Shown here: in pieces, positions 1 to 7,364 of the stretch | How the letters are laid out: every line of letters starts with the position of its first letter | How positions within the stretch are numbered: the stretch's first letter is position 1 | Assembly (NCBI GenBank): GCA_900766245.1 | Contig: CAAFUR010000021.1 | Span: forward strand, 1 to 64,000 | Source of the DNA: Veillonellaceae bacterium | GTDB lineage: Bacteria > Bacillota > Negativicutes > Veillonellales > Veillonellaceae | Reading direction: 5' to 3' | DNA length: 64,000 bases | Notes under the pieces: generated by a model | The model's input: the letters and a program-made list of their open reading frames with translations, nothing else | What the model was told of the DNA's origin: nothing | Databases searched by the model: none | Program-made: the position numbers and the translations under genes

Positions 1-282
1 GATGAGTTACTACGAGAAATTGAAAGTGCCGTAGATGAAGCAAAACATTGTGAGACTTGGAGGGAGGAATATTCAATGCTATCAATGGATCATTATACAT
101 ATTGGAAAGAAGGCGTAGCCGAGGGAATTGAACAAGGAATTGCGCAAGGAACTGCTAAGGCAAAGGCTGACTTAGTTGTCCAAATGTTAAAGAAACAAAT
201 GCCCTTGGATATGATTATAGAATTTACTGATTTTACTGCAGAAGAAATTACCGAAATTGGAAAATCCCAAGGATTGATATAA
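1..282 (+). CDS. C-terminal part of an Rpn-type PD-(D/E)XK nuclease / putative transposase (5' end outside window)
   Basis: Frame 1 is open from the first base to the TAA at 280-282, giving the last 93 residues of a protein that begins upstream. The tail reads ELLREIESAVDEAK, then WREEYSMLSM, then a polar stretch with repeated EG/QG steps (EGVAEGIEQGIAQG) and a short C-terminal helix. This is how Rpn family (recombination-promoting nuclease / putative transposase) proteins of Firmicutes usually end. The nuclease domain itself is not visible, so catalytic residues cannot be checked. An internal ATG at 76 could be mistaken for a start, but coding continues upstream of it without a break. A strong terminator follows 20 bases after the stop. 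Family assignment is from memory of the tail pattern. Confidence 0.65.
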   Translation, partial: DELLREIESAVDEAKHCETWREEYSMLSMDHYTYWKEGVAEGIEQGIAQGTAKAKADLVVQMLKKQMPLDMIIEFTDFTAEEITEIGKSQGLI

Positions 283-302
283 ACTATATTGATAGAATAT
301 GG

Positions 303-339
303 CGATATAACTAGAGGGGTTCTGGTTATATCGTTTTTT
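303..339 (+). terminator. Intrinsic terminator after the Rpn-type gene
   Basis: Nine-base perfect arms CGATATAAC (303-311) and GTTATATCG (325-333) are followed directly by six T. Confidence 0.9.
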
Positions 340-496
340 GCTGAGTCACACTTGCTCTTAGGAGCGTGTAGTACTATTAGGAGTGTGAAAGTAGTTTATA
401 TTACAAAAAATATATACCGGTTATAGGTATATGACTGTATATGGAAAATCATAAAGTAAACGTTCCCTTTGCCCAATTAGCAAACACCGCCACAGG

Positions 497-525
497 TTGC
501 ATAGCCGAGCAAGAGACGATATAAT
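497..525 (+). promoter_or_regulatory. Sigma-70-type promoter for tadA / tRNA-Ser
   Basis: TTGCAT (497-502) and TATAAT (520-525) are separated by 17 bases. The next start codon is tadA at 556, preceded by AGAAAGGAAGTG. The 283-496 stretch holds only the upstream terminator and no other recognisable feature. Confidence 0.8.
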
Positions 526-555
526 TTTAGTGGTAATTAGAAAGGAAGTGATTGT

Positions 556-1053
556 ATGACTGATGAAGAGTATATGCGTGAAGCCTTGGTAGAGGCACGT
601 AAAGCCTATGATATGGGTGAGATTCCCATTGGCGCCGTATTGGTGCATGAAGGCAAAATTATCAGCCGTCATCACAACCGACGTGAGATTGACCATGATG
701 CGACAGCTCATGCAGAGGTCCTTGTCATCCGGGAGGCGAATGCAGTCCTTGAAAGGTGGCGGTTGACCGGTTGCACGCTTTATGTTACCATAGAGCCGTG
801 CCCTATGTGTGCTGGTGCTATTATTAATAGTCGCATTGATCGCGTTGTCTATGGCAGCAGCGATTATAAGGGCGGTGCGGTAGAATCTTTGTTCAATGTA
901 CTTTCACATCCGAATTTAAACCATGAACCACAGGTGTTGGCGGGTGTATTGCAAGACGAATGCAGTCAAATCATGAAAGATTTTTTCAAAGAACGCCGTC
1001 GTATACGGAGAGGTACTCAAGTGGCTGAAGAGTCCGCACTCGAAATGCGGTAG
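556..1053 (+). CDS. tadA: tRNA-specific adenosine deaminase TadA
   Basis: Zinc-dependent cytoplasmic deaminase that converts A34 to inosine in the anticodon of tRNA-Arg(ACG). The 165 residues match the usual length. The catalytic site is visible as H52-A-E54 (TAHAEVLVIREA) and the zinc cysteines C82 and C85 (PCPMCAGAI). The start ATG has the ribosome site GAAAGGAAG and a consensus promoter about 30 bases upstream. Residues from about 151 to the end (RRGTQVAEESALEMR) are translated from bases that also form the first half of the tRNA-Ser gene at 1007-1097. Gene and tRNA therefore overlap by 47 nt on the same strand and share one promoter and one terminator. Confidence 0.95.
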   Translation: MTDEEYMREALVEARKAYDMGEIPIGAVLVHEGKIISRHHNRREIDHDATAHAEVLVIREANAVLERWRLTGCTLYVTIEPCPMCAGAIINSRIDRVVYGSSDYKGGAVESLFNVLSHPNLNHEPQVLAGVLQDECSQIMKDFFKERRRIRRGTQVAEESALEMR

Positions 1054-1097
1054 GTCAGGAAACTGGCGCGGGGGTTCAAATCCCCCTCTCTCCGCCA
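1007..1097 (+). tRNA. tRNA-Ser (anticodon CGA)
   Basis: A class II tRNA folds by eye. The acceptor is GGAGAGG (1007-1013) with TCTCTCC before discriminator G and an encoded CCA. The anticodon stem CCGCA/TGCGG carries loop CTCGAAA (anticodon CGA). A long variable arm follows, and the T-arm is GGGGG TTCAAAT CCCCC. It decodes UCG. Its 5' half lies inside the tadA reading frame, so processing of the tRNA from a shared transcript would cut the tadA message. Confidence 0.95.
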
Positions 1098-1101
1098 AAG
1101 T

Positions 1102-1133
1102 AAGGGCTGTGTCAGTAGATGCAGCCCTTTTTT
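1102..1133 (+). terminator. Intrinsic terminator of the tadA/tRNA-Ser unit
   Basis: AAGGGCTG and CAGCCCTT arms are followed by a T run, starting five bases after the tRNA CCA end. Confidence 0.9.
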
Positions 1134-1163
1134 ACAAAATGACGTAGTTGTAGGAGGCATGAT

Positions 1164-2006
1164 ATGGAAGTGTATTACTCCCCTTTACAAGAGGTTAATC
1201 AAGAATTAATTCATAAACGATTAGATTTTTTGTTGCGTAAAATCGGTTTTGATGAAATCGGTTGTGCTGGCAAAAAAGTGGCTCTACTTCGCAATGATTT
1301 GCATAGCGATTATGAGGCGTATGAAACAGTAGTGGCGTATATGAAAGCTCGCATCGAATCCGAAGGTGGAACGGTGGTTTATGTGGATGAGCCGAGCAAC
1401 CATTCTCGTGAGGTTATTATTCCTGATGGTGAATCTGTAAAAGTAGCCTTTATCGATGAACGCATTGCTACCAGTGATGTGGTGATTTCTGTAAATCACA
1501 TTAAAGCGAATGAGTACAGCGGATTCTCTGGGGCTGTGAACAATACAGGGTGGTACTCTGCGAGTCTAGAAGGTCGTCGTGAATTGGTAGCCTTAACAGG
1601 TACAGAGCATCATAAAGCGGTGGCTGAATATGCAGCAGCTGCCACACGGAATCGCCAACGCTTTCACGTAGGCGTAGCGATGGACGTCGTGGCGGATTAT
1701 GTGAACCAAGACAAGCTGAAAGAGGCAGGCGCTACCAATAAAATCGTAGGCAACTTAGGCATTGTCGTATCCTATGACATGGTGGCTATGGACGAAGCGT
1801 TGGGAGATATTATTACCCAAGCTACACCAGTGGAAAACGGTGTATTAAGCACGGTGGAAAAACGTACATGGGATTATTTCAAAGATATTTCCCCTAACAG
1901 CGAATGGCAAGCCGTCTTACTACGTGCGGACCGCATGGGATTGGGTACACGCTCCTATGCTCTTGTGAAAGATGAAGAGTTAATCTTCTATGGTGAAAAA
2001 ATTTAA
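1164..2006 (+). CDS. DUF362-like protein of unknown function
   Basis: 280 residues, no signal peptide or membrane segment. The layout resembles the DUF362 family: an N-terminal strand with VALLRNDL, a central DVVISVNHIKANEYSGFSG followed by AVNNTGW (family pattern: NLPKhKTH..hTGahKN), and a late SYDMVAMDEALGDII matching the SxDPVAhDa block. The ferredoxin-type cysteine clusters some members carry are absent, and there are few cysteines overall. The start ATG is preceded by GTAGGAGGC. It lies alone between two terminators, so context says nothing about its job. The family call is from pattern memory and the function is unknown. Confidence 0.5.
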   Translation: MEVYYSPLQEVNQELIHKRLDFLLRKIGFDEIGCAGKKVALLRNDLHSDYEAYETVVAYMKARIESEGGTVVYVDEPSNHSREVIIPDGESVKVAFIDERIATSDVVISVNHIKANEYSGFSGAVNNTGWYSASLEGRRELVALTGTEHHKAVAEYAAAATRNRQRFHVGVAMDVVADYVNQDKLKEAGATNKIVGNLGIVVSYDMVAMDEALGDIITQATPVENGVLSTVEKRTWDYFKDISPNSEWQAVLLRADRMGLGTRSYALVKDEELIFYGEKI

Positions 2007-2072
2007 TAGTATATAACTAGAACAATAGGTAGCTTTTACAAGCTGTAGGAATATAGGTTCTGTGAATAATAA

Positions 2073-2126
2073 AAAAATCTCTAGTGTAAGCGAGTGCGTA
2101 AGGCATGGCTTTGACTAGAGATTTTT
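2073..2126 (+). terminator. Intrinsic terminator after the DUF362-like gene
   Basis: AATCTCTAGT near 2076-2085 pairs with ACTAGAGATT at 2114-2123, with T residues on the downstream side and A on the upstream side, so it may work in both directions. Confidence 0.75.
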
Positions 2127-2281
2127 GCATATTTGTATATATGATGTAATGGATGTATCTCAAAAAAGTATATATAAGGGGATACATTGTATCGTAATAA
2201 TTCTAATGCATTAGGAGTGACGGTATAGATAGAGAAGCGATAGTTGCCTCGTTATATACAGTCTCACATTCATTAGGTGTA

Positions 2282-2611
2282 TTAACGAGGATAATACATA
2301 ATAATGAGCACCCCAATAATGGATACAATACCGCCGATGATATCATATCGATCGGGTGTAATGCCGTCTACATAATAGCCCCACAGAATAGACAGGGCGA
2401 TGAAGATGCCACCGTAGGCAGCGTATACTTTCCCAAAAGGTGCTTCTTGTAAAGTAGGGATAATACCATAAATGATGAGAGTAACAGCACCTGCCAGCAT
2501 ATACCATGGGCTTTTATCATCTTTCAGATAAAGCCATACTAAATAGCCGCCGCCGATTTCGGCAATACCGGCTAGAATAAAATAAAATATTGATAAGAGA
2601 ATTTGCGACAT
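2282..2611 (-). CDS. YnfA/UPF0060 family small membrane protein
   Basis: 109 residues with four hydrophobic segments. It shows the family hallmarks AGIAEIGGGYLVWLYL near the N-terminus and KVYAAYGGIFIALSILWGY followed by DGITPDRYDIIGG. Homologues are small inner-membrane proteins distantly related to SMR/DMT transporters, with no settled substrate. The start ATG at 2611 is preceded on its strand by a weak site (AAGGTATCAACT). It is a single gene convergent with the DUF362-like gene. Upstream on its strand is a 9 bp inverted repeat, ACATACGGT (2653-2661) / ACCGTATGT (2707-2715), whose role is unknown. Confidence 0.85.
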   Translation of the reverse strand: MSQILLSIFYFILAGIAEIGGGYLVWLYLKDDKSPWYMLAGAVTLIIYGIIPTLQEAPFGKVYAAYGGIFIALSILWGYYVDGITPDRYDIIGGIVSIIGVLIIMYYPR

Positions 2612-2782
2612 AGTTGATACCTTCGTGTTAATTGCCTTTCATAGGATGAAATACATACGGTACGTTGTGCAAGAATTTTATAATTTCAATATACCGTGTA
2701 CTAAGACCGTATGTAATATACAGTAAATGATATATATTTTCATTATATAAACTAAACATAATAATTTCAACAGATGAGGCAC

Positions 2783-2814
2783 AAAAAAAGCAACCAATCC
2801 GAAGATTGGTTGCT
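2783..2814 (-). terminator. Intrinsic terminator of rpsD
   Basis: AGCAACCAATC (2789-2799) and GATTGGTTGCT (2804-2814) form an 11 bp stem, with a T run on the minus strand at 2783-2789. Confidence 0.9.
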
Positions 2815-2825
2815 GTAGTATCCTA

Positions 2826-3413
2826 TTATTTGGAGTACAATTCGACGATTAGTGTCTCGTTTACTTCGATAGGAAGTTCTTCACGTTCAGGAAGGCGAGT
2901 TAATGTGCCTTGGAAAGCGTCAAGATTTTTTTCGATGTAAGGAAGTTCAAAAGAACGAAGTTCTTGGAAGTTCACTTTGAACATTTCGTTGTCACGGCTA
3001 GCTTCACGAAGCTCGATTATATCACCTGGTTTACATTGGTAAGAAGGGATATCAACGCGTTTGCCGTTAACAAGGATGTGGCCATGGTTTACCATTTGAC
3101 GTGCTTGACGGATGGAGTTACCGAAGCCAATGCGATATACAAGGTTGTCCAAACGGCATTCCAACAATTTCAACATGTTTTGGCCTGTAACACCGTGCAT
3201 TTTTTTCGCTTTATCGTAATAGCGTACGAACTGGCGTTCTAGCAAGTTGTAGTATGCTTTAACTTTTTGTTTTTCTAATAATTGAAGACCATATTCAGAC
3301 ATTTTCTTTTGACGTTGGTCTTTTTTTACACGTTTTAAAGCCTTCGCGTGACCGAAAACGTTCACACCGAAGCGACGGCATAACTTAAATCGTGCTTCTC
3401 TTCTCGTTGCCAT
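2826..3413 (-). CDS. rpsD: 30S ribosomal protein S4
   Basis: 195 residues. Primary 16S rRNA-binding protein of the small subunit body, and in many bacteria a translational autorepressor. The S4 domain is clear (residues about 90-150: CRLDNLVYRIGF, RQARQMVNHGHILVNGK, PGDIIELRE). The N-terminus has a single cysteine (C12), so this is the zinc-free form rather than the four-cysteine form. It is transcribed alone from a consensus promoter 50-80 bases upstream and has its own terminator, as is usual for rpsD outside the alpha operon. The start is supported by GAGGTGATAATCAC before the ATG. Confidence 0.98.
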   Translation of the reverse strand: MATRREARFKLCRRFGVNVFGHAKALKRVKKDQRQKKMSEYGLQLLEKQKVKAYYNLLERQFVRYYDKAKKMHGVTGQNMLKLLECRLDNLVYRIGFGNSIRQARQMVNHGHILVNGKRVDIPSYQCKPGDIIELREASRDNEMFKVNFQELRSFELPYIEKNLDAFQGTLTRLPEREELPIEVNETLIVELYSK

Positions 3414-3464
3414 GTGATTATCACCTCATAGATTAATAAAACTTTGCACAAATTGTGCTTAATT

Positions 3465-3493
3465 ATTATACCCTATGAAAATGAAAAAGTCAA
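3465..3493 (-). promoter_or_regulatory. Promoter of rpsD
   Basis: On the minus strand TTGACT (3493-3488), a 17-base spacer and TATAAT (3470-3465) form a near-perfect sigma-70 promoter. It sits back to back with the zwf promoter. Confidence 0.9.
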
Positions 3494-3506
3494 AGGTCGA
3501 TGACCA

Positions 3507-3534
3507 TTGTCAATAGTGGGGTTTGTGCTATAAT
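3507..3534 (+). promoter_or_regulatory. Promoter of zwf-pgl
   Basis: TTGTCA (3507-3512), a 16-base spacer and TATAAT (3529-3534). The zwf start follows at 3589. The leader carries a short GTTTCCAGTGGAAAC hairpin (about 3553-3567). Confidence 0.85.
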
Positions 3535-3588
3535 AAAAGGTACAGTATTAGTGTTTCCAGTGGAAACTGATGTAAGAGGAGATTCACC

Positions 3589-5112
3589 ATGAATGTGTCC
3601 TATAATGTAAAAGAAGAATTATGTATTGAACATACACCAGGGGCAGGTGCCATTGTTATCTTTGGGGCCTCCGGAGACCTGACGAAACGTAAGTTGTTGC
3701 CAGCTATTTATTCCTTGTTTCAACGTGGTTTACTTTCACCGAAGGTAGCCGTAGTGGGCGTAGCACGGACAGCGATGAGCCACGATGAATTTCGTGAACA
3801 AGTGAAAGCATCCATCTTAGGTGACCGCGAACCAAATGCAGAAGAACAAGCATTTATTGAACGCTTTTCCTATGTACCTGGTCAATATACAGAGCCGTCT
3901 ACGTATGTAGCGTTGCGCGAAGAATTAGAACGTGTGGCAGCGGCTCATTGTACAGGTGGGAATGCACTATTTTATTTAGCCATGCCACCAGAGTTATTTG
4001 AACCTATTGTACGTGAATTACATGGGGCAAAGCTGTTAGAAGAAGTAGGTTCTTGGTCCCGTGTCATCATTGAAAAACCATTTGGACATGATTTAGAAAG
4101 TGCTATCGCATTAGATGAATCCTTGAAACAATATATTACGGAAGAGCAAACCTATCGTATCGATCATTATTTAGGGAAAGAAACGGTACAGAATATTTTA
4201 ATGCTTCGTTTCGCCAATGCTATATTTGAACCGCTTTGGAATCGCAAATATATTGAGCGTGTAGAAATTACCGTAGCCGAAGAGCTAGGTGTAGAAAAAC
4301 GTGCAGGCTATTATGATGGGGCAGGCGCTTTGCGTGATATGGTGCAAAACCATATGATTCAAGTATTATCCTTGATTGCCATGGAACCACCTGCTAGTTT
4401 TAATGCTGACGATTACCGTGATGAAATCGGTAAGTTAATTTCCTCTATCCGTAGTTTACACCGTCAAAAATTAGGCGATATTGCAGTGCGTGGTCAATAT
4501 GCAGATTCTGGTAATACAGAACGTCCAGCCCCAGAGTATCGGAAGGAAGAAAATGTGCCACCTACATCAACGACAGAAACCTATGTGGCATTAAAATTAT
4601 TCATCGATAACTGGAGATGGCGTGATGTGCCGTTCTATCTTCGCACAGGAAAACGATTGCCGAAGAAATCTAGCGAAATTGCTATTACTTTCAAACCAAT
4701 TCCGCACTCGATTTTTAAACCGTTCCATGCGAAAGACTTTAACCAAAACGTATTGGTTCTTCGCATGCAACCAAATGAAGGAATGGGATTGTCCTTAGAG
4801 GTGAAATCTCCAGGATCTAAGCTGAGTGTTAACACCCTAGAAATGGATTTTTCCTATAGCAATTCTAAGGAATTAGCAGACATTCCAGATGCTTATGAAA
4901 GATTGATTTTAGATGGTTTATTAGGAGACCAAACATTATTCGTTCGCAACGATGCGGTAGAAAAATCATGGCGTTTATTTAAGCCATTGATTGAAGCATG
5001 GGAACGAAATGATGAAGAAACACCGTTATGCTTCTACCCAGCTTTCAGTGCGGGACCAAAAGAAGCGGAAGAGTTATTAGAAGGAGGATCTTGGTCGTGG
5101 CGAGAGATATAA
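3589..5112 (+). CDS. zwf: Glucose-6-phosphate 1-dehydrogenase
   Basis: Oxidises glucose-6-phosphate to 6-phosphoglucono-lactone with NAD(P)+, the entry step of the oxidative pentose phosphate pathway. 507 residues, normal length. The nucleotide-binding motif GASGDLTKRKL starts at residue 26 and the substrate site RIDHYLGKE lies at residues 190-198. A C-terminal block GLLGDQTLFVRNDAVEKSW is also typical. The start has AGAGGAG eight bases upstream. The stop overlaps the pgl start by 16 nt, so both are translated from one message. The third pathway enzyme, gnd, is in the same window at 44 kb but not in this operon. Confidence 0.98.
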   Translation: MNVSYNVKEELCIEHTPGAGAIVIFGASGDLTKRKLLPAIYSLFQRGLLSPKVAVVGVARTAMSHDEFREQVKASILGDREPNAEEQAFIERFSYVPGQYTEPSTYVALREELERVAAAHCTGGNALFYLAMPPELFEPIVRELHGAKLLEEVGSWSRVIIEKPFGHDLESAIALDESLKQYITEEQTYRIDHYLGKETVQNILMLRFANAIFEPLWNRKYIERVEITVAEELGVEKRAGYYDGAGALRDMVQNHMIQVLSLIAMEPPASFNADDYRDEIGKLISSIRSLHRQKLGDIAVRGQYADSGNTERPAPEYRKEENVPPTSTTETYVALKLFIDNWRWRDVPFYLRTGKRLPKKSSEIAITFKPIPHSIFKPFHAKDFNQNVLVLRMQPNEGMGLSLEVKSPGSKLSVNTLEMDFSYSNSKELADIPDAYERLILDGLLGDQTLFVRNDAVEKSWRLFKPLIEAWERNDEETPLCFYPAFSAGPKEAEELLEGGSWSWREI

Positions 5113-5846
5113 TTCATGCATTTCCTACAGGAGATGACGTGGCAAAAGCAGTGGCCGATCGATTTTTAACCTATACAAATGCATGTATTGCAGAAACAGG
5201 CGCTTGCGTGGTGGCTGTATCTGGAGGGACTACACCAAATGCATTATTTTCTTTGCTCGATTCTGATGAGTATACAAATCGTATCGATTGGGAGCATATT
5301 TTCTTCCTTTGGGTAGATGAACGATTTGTACCACAGTCGAATCCAGATAATAATTTTGGCCGTGCAAAAGATCGTTTATTTGGAAATATTATGGGAGCTG
5401 CTCACTATTATCCAGTACCAACGAATAATGGTACTGTGGAGGAAGCAGCCGATAAATATGAACAAGAAGTAAAAATGGTCTTGAAGCGCACAGAAAAGGA
5501 ATCCATAGATTTAGTCTTACTAGGCTTAGGTGATGATGGACATACAGCGTCCCTATTCCCTAAATCTGAAGCTTTGTATGAACGTGATCGTATGGTAGTG
5601 GCCGTAAAAGATGGTAAAGTATGGGAACGTGTGACATTAACATTCCCAATGCTGGTGAATGCGAAATCTGTGTGGTTCACGGTGGTAGGTGCTTCTAAAG
5701 AGGCGGCCTTAGCACGCGTGCTTCGCCAACGTAAGGAATATGAAGAATATTCTTGGGAGGATCGAGTAGACCATTGTTTACCAGGTGCGGTATTAACTCA
5801 TGAACCAGTAGAATGGTATGTAGATGATTCTGCGCACAAAAATTAA
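5097..5846 (+). CDS. pgl: 6-phosphogluconolactonase
   Basis: Hydrolyses 6-phosphogluconolactone made by Zwf. It is a DevB-type enzyme of 249 residues with the family blocks VVAVSGGTTPNALF, HIFFLWVDERFVP followed by SNPDNNFG, and LVLLGLGDDGHTASLFP. The frame is open upstream to an ATG at 5028, but that start would overlap zwf by 85 nt. The GTG at 5097 sits eight bases after GGAGGA and gives the usual length and N-terminus (ARDIIHAFPTGDDVA), so I chose it. It overlaps the zwf stop by 16 nt, indicating translational coupling. A tatA-type gene follows 26 bases later. Confidence 0.95.
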   Translation: MARDIIHAFPTGDDVAKAVADRFLTYTNACIAETGACVVAVSGGTTPNALFSLLDSDEYTNRIDWEHIFFLWVDERFVPQSNPDNNFGRAKDRLFGNIMGAAHYYPVPTNNGTVEEAADKYEQEVKMVLKRTEKESIDLVLLGLGDDGHTASLFPKSEALYERDRMVVAVKDGKVWERVTLTFPMLVNAKSVWFTVVGASKEAALARVLRQRKEYEEYSWEDRVDHCLPGAVLTHEPVEWYVDDSAHKN

Positions 5847-5872
5847 TTGATTTGAAATAGGAGGTATTAGGC

Positions 5873-6097
5873 ATGTTTAATTTTGGCACACAAGAATTAT
5901 TTCTTATTTTAATTATTGCTCTTGTTATCTTTGGTCCTAAAAAATTACCTGAAATTGGTAAGGCCATCGGTAAAGGTATTAATGAATTTAAAGATGCTGT
6001 CAGTGGCGATAAGAAGGTAGCAAAAGAAGAACCTGCTAAAACAGAGGCCATAGATGTAGAAGCAGGTGCTACAAATAGTCATAAACAAAATAATTAG
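5873..6097 (+). CDS. tatA: Sec-independent translocase subunit TatA/E
   Basis: 74 residues with the standard TatA plan: one N-terminal membrane segment (LFLILIIALVIFG), the hinge FGPKKLPEIGKAIGKG, an amphipathic helix, then a charged disordered tail. It forms the protein-conducting part of the twin-arginine pathway for folded proteins. No tatC lies in the window. It is preceded by AGGAGGTATTAGGC and follows pgl by 26 bases, so it is probably in the zwf-pgl transcript. Its 3' end was copied downstream (see the repeat at 6065-6175). Confidence 0.93.
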   Translation: MFNFGTQELFLILIIALVIFGPKKLPEIGKAIGKGINEFKDAVSGDKKVAKEEPAKTEAIDVEAGATNSHKQNN

Positions 6098-6175
6098 GAT
6101 GTGCTATAATGAATTATGTCATATTTCTGCTCCTTATTTAGGGGCTAAAAATAGTCATAAATAAAATAATTAGGA
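6065..6175 (+). repeat. Imperfect direct repeat of the tatA 3' end
   Basis: Bases 6065-6099 (GGTGCTACAAATAGTC...ATTAGGA) recur at 6141-6175 with about 3-4 differences in 35, period 76. The first copy encodes the last residues and stop of tatA. The second copy is non-coding and supplies the ribosome site of the next gene. Confidence 0.8.
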
Positions 6176-6181
6176 GGAACT

Positions 6182-6487
6182 ATGTGTAAAGATTGCGGTT
6201 GTGGTAGCACAGGTAATGTGACTACAAAATTATTTCACGTGCCAGGCATGATGTGCGCGAACTGTGAAAATACTGTGAATGGTGCAGTTCGTGGTTTATC
6301 AGGGGTACTGGAATCCACTGTAGATTTAAAAACAAAAGAAGTGCGTATTCGCTTTGACCATACTAAAACGGATGAAGCAACAATTCGTGCAGCCATAGAT
6401 GAAACAGGTTTTGAAGTGGAATCTGTGAAAGACTATGTTCATGAACATGGTGGCATTTTGGGCGCTATTAAGAAAATATTCAAATAA
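6182..6487 (+). CDS. Heavy-metal-associated (HMA) domain protein, probable copper-binding chaperone
   Basis: 101 residues. An N-terminal cysteine cluster (C2, C5, C7) is followed by a ferredoxin-like HMA domain (residues about 15-80) with the metal site M23-M24-C25-A-N-C28 and the usual VDLKTKEVRIRFD and AIDETGFEV strands. A C-terminal extension (HEHGGILGAIKKIFK) could be an amphipathic helix. HMA proteins of this size shuttle Cu(I) or other soft metals. No P-type ATPase or regulator lies nearby, so the partner is unknown. The ribosome site AGGAGGAAC is provided by the second copy of the tatA-end repeat. Confidence 0.85.
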   Translation: MCKDCGCGSTGNVTTKLFHVPGMMCANCENTVNGAVRGLSGVLESTVDLKTKEVRIRFDHTKTDEATIRAAIDETGFEVESVKDYVHEHGGILGAIKKIFK

Positions 6488-6533
6488 GGCGTACTATCTG
6501 GTGATATGCCAGGTATATATTAGAATACAAGGA

Positions 6534-6568
6534 GGGGCTATCTGGATTGATTCCAAGATGGCCCTTTT
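6534..6568 (+). terminator. Intrinsic terminator after the HMA gene
   Basis: GGGGCTATCT and AGATGGCCC arms (one G-U) are followed by TTTT, 13 bases before the cupin start. The two genes therefore need separate promoters or partial readthrough. Confidence 0.75.
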
Positions 6569-6580
6569 ATAGGAGTTAGT

Positions 6581-7021
6581 ATGATACGCAAGTTTAATCA
6601 AAAAGAATACACCTGGGATGGAGTCGACACGTTGGTGTACAAGCAAGATAATAGCCCTTTTAAAGATGTGACCCGTCAAGTTTTGTTTGATGGAGCTTGG
6701 GATATTCCATGCCAATTCCGTTATTTTGAGGTACAACCAGGTGGGTATAGCACTATGGAGCGCCATGAGCATACGCATATGGTCATGATTTTCCGTGGGA
6801 AAGGCCAATGTTTACTAGGCGACACCGTGGAAGACGTCCAAGAAGGAGATATGATTGAAATCCCTAAATTGATGGCACACCAATTCCGTGCAAACCAAGG
6901 CGATCATTTAGGATTCCTCTGCTTGGTTAATGTGGACCGAGATAAAGTACAAGTTATCACGGCAGAAGAACAAGCTGAGATGATGAAAAATCCAGTAATT
7001 GAGGAGTTTTTAAATAGCTAG
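6581..7021 (+). CDS. Cupin-domain protein
   Basis: 146 residues with one small beta-barrel (cupin) domain. Metal-ligand histidines are visible in MERHEHTHMVMI, the turn in FRGKGQCLLGDTVEDVQEGD, and the second motif in IPKLMAHQFRAN. Such one-domain cupins bind a divalent metal and act as isomerases, dioxygenases or sensors, and the substrate cannot be told from sequence. The ATG is preceded by ATAGGAGTTAGT. The gene is isolated between two terminators. Confidence 0.85.
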   Translation: MIRKFNQKEYTWDGVDTLVYKQDNSPFKDVTRQVLFDGAWDIPCQFRYFEVQPGGYSTMERHEHTHMVMIFRGKGQCLLGDTVEDVQEGDMIEIPKLMAHQFRANQGDHLGFLCLVNVDRDKVQVITAEEQAEMMKNPVIEEFLNS

Positions 7022-7053
7022 TTAATCAGTTTACATACAACTGTCTCACAAGG

Positions 7054-7129
7054 AAGAAACATAAGTGATGAGGAATCTAGGCATCTAATGTTGATGTTAG
7101 GAATTATCGTCACTTATGTTTCTTTTTTA
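7054..7129 (+). terminator. Intrinsic terminator after the cupin gene
   Basis: Long stem AAGAAACATAAGTGA (7054-7068) / TCACTTATGTTTCTT (7110-7124) followed by T residues, with a further hairpin inside the loop. The A run on the other side makes it potentially bidirectional. Confidence 0.85.
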
Positions 7130-7364
7130 TTTTAAAGTGAAATTGCATTATACAATTAAGTAGATAACATTTTCTGATATAAAATAACGGAGCCTAGTTA
7201 TGATCATGAGAGTGGGACGAAAACTATACGATGCATATCACAGCTAATAGTTGTAATACATAAATGGACAAATATATTATAAATTTAAGATAAATCCCTT
7301 TTATTAGAGAGAAATATTTGTTATAATTGAAAAGTTCTCATGTTTTATAGAAAGTAGGTTACAT
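7130..7364 (+). promoter_or_regulatory. Intergenic stretch with -10 box before the BASS transporter gene
   Basis: An AT-rich region with no reading frame of note. A TATAAT lies at 7322-7327, with only a weak -35 candidate about 17 bases upstream, 38 bases before the transporter start. Confidence 0.45.

Noticed and set aside
421..711. 96-codon minus-strand frame over the tadA start
   Set aside because: It is opposite the tadA promoter and coding region, without a ribosome site or protein-like composition.
916..1098. 60-codon minus-strand frame with MAERGGFEPP start
   Set aside because: This is the well-known false peptide produced by antisense reading of a tRNA-Ser gene.
2653..2715. 9 bp inverted repeat upstream of ynfA as an operator
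   Set aside because: The arms are 45 bases apart and match no known site. Kept only as a remark under the ynfA gene.
5028..5096. Longer start for pgl
   Set aside because: It would overlap zwf by 85 nt and add a non-conserved N-terminus. GTG 5097 has a good ribosome site.
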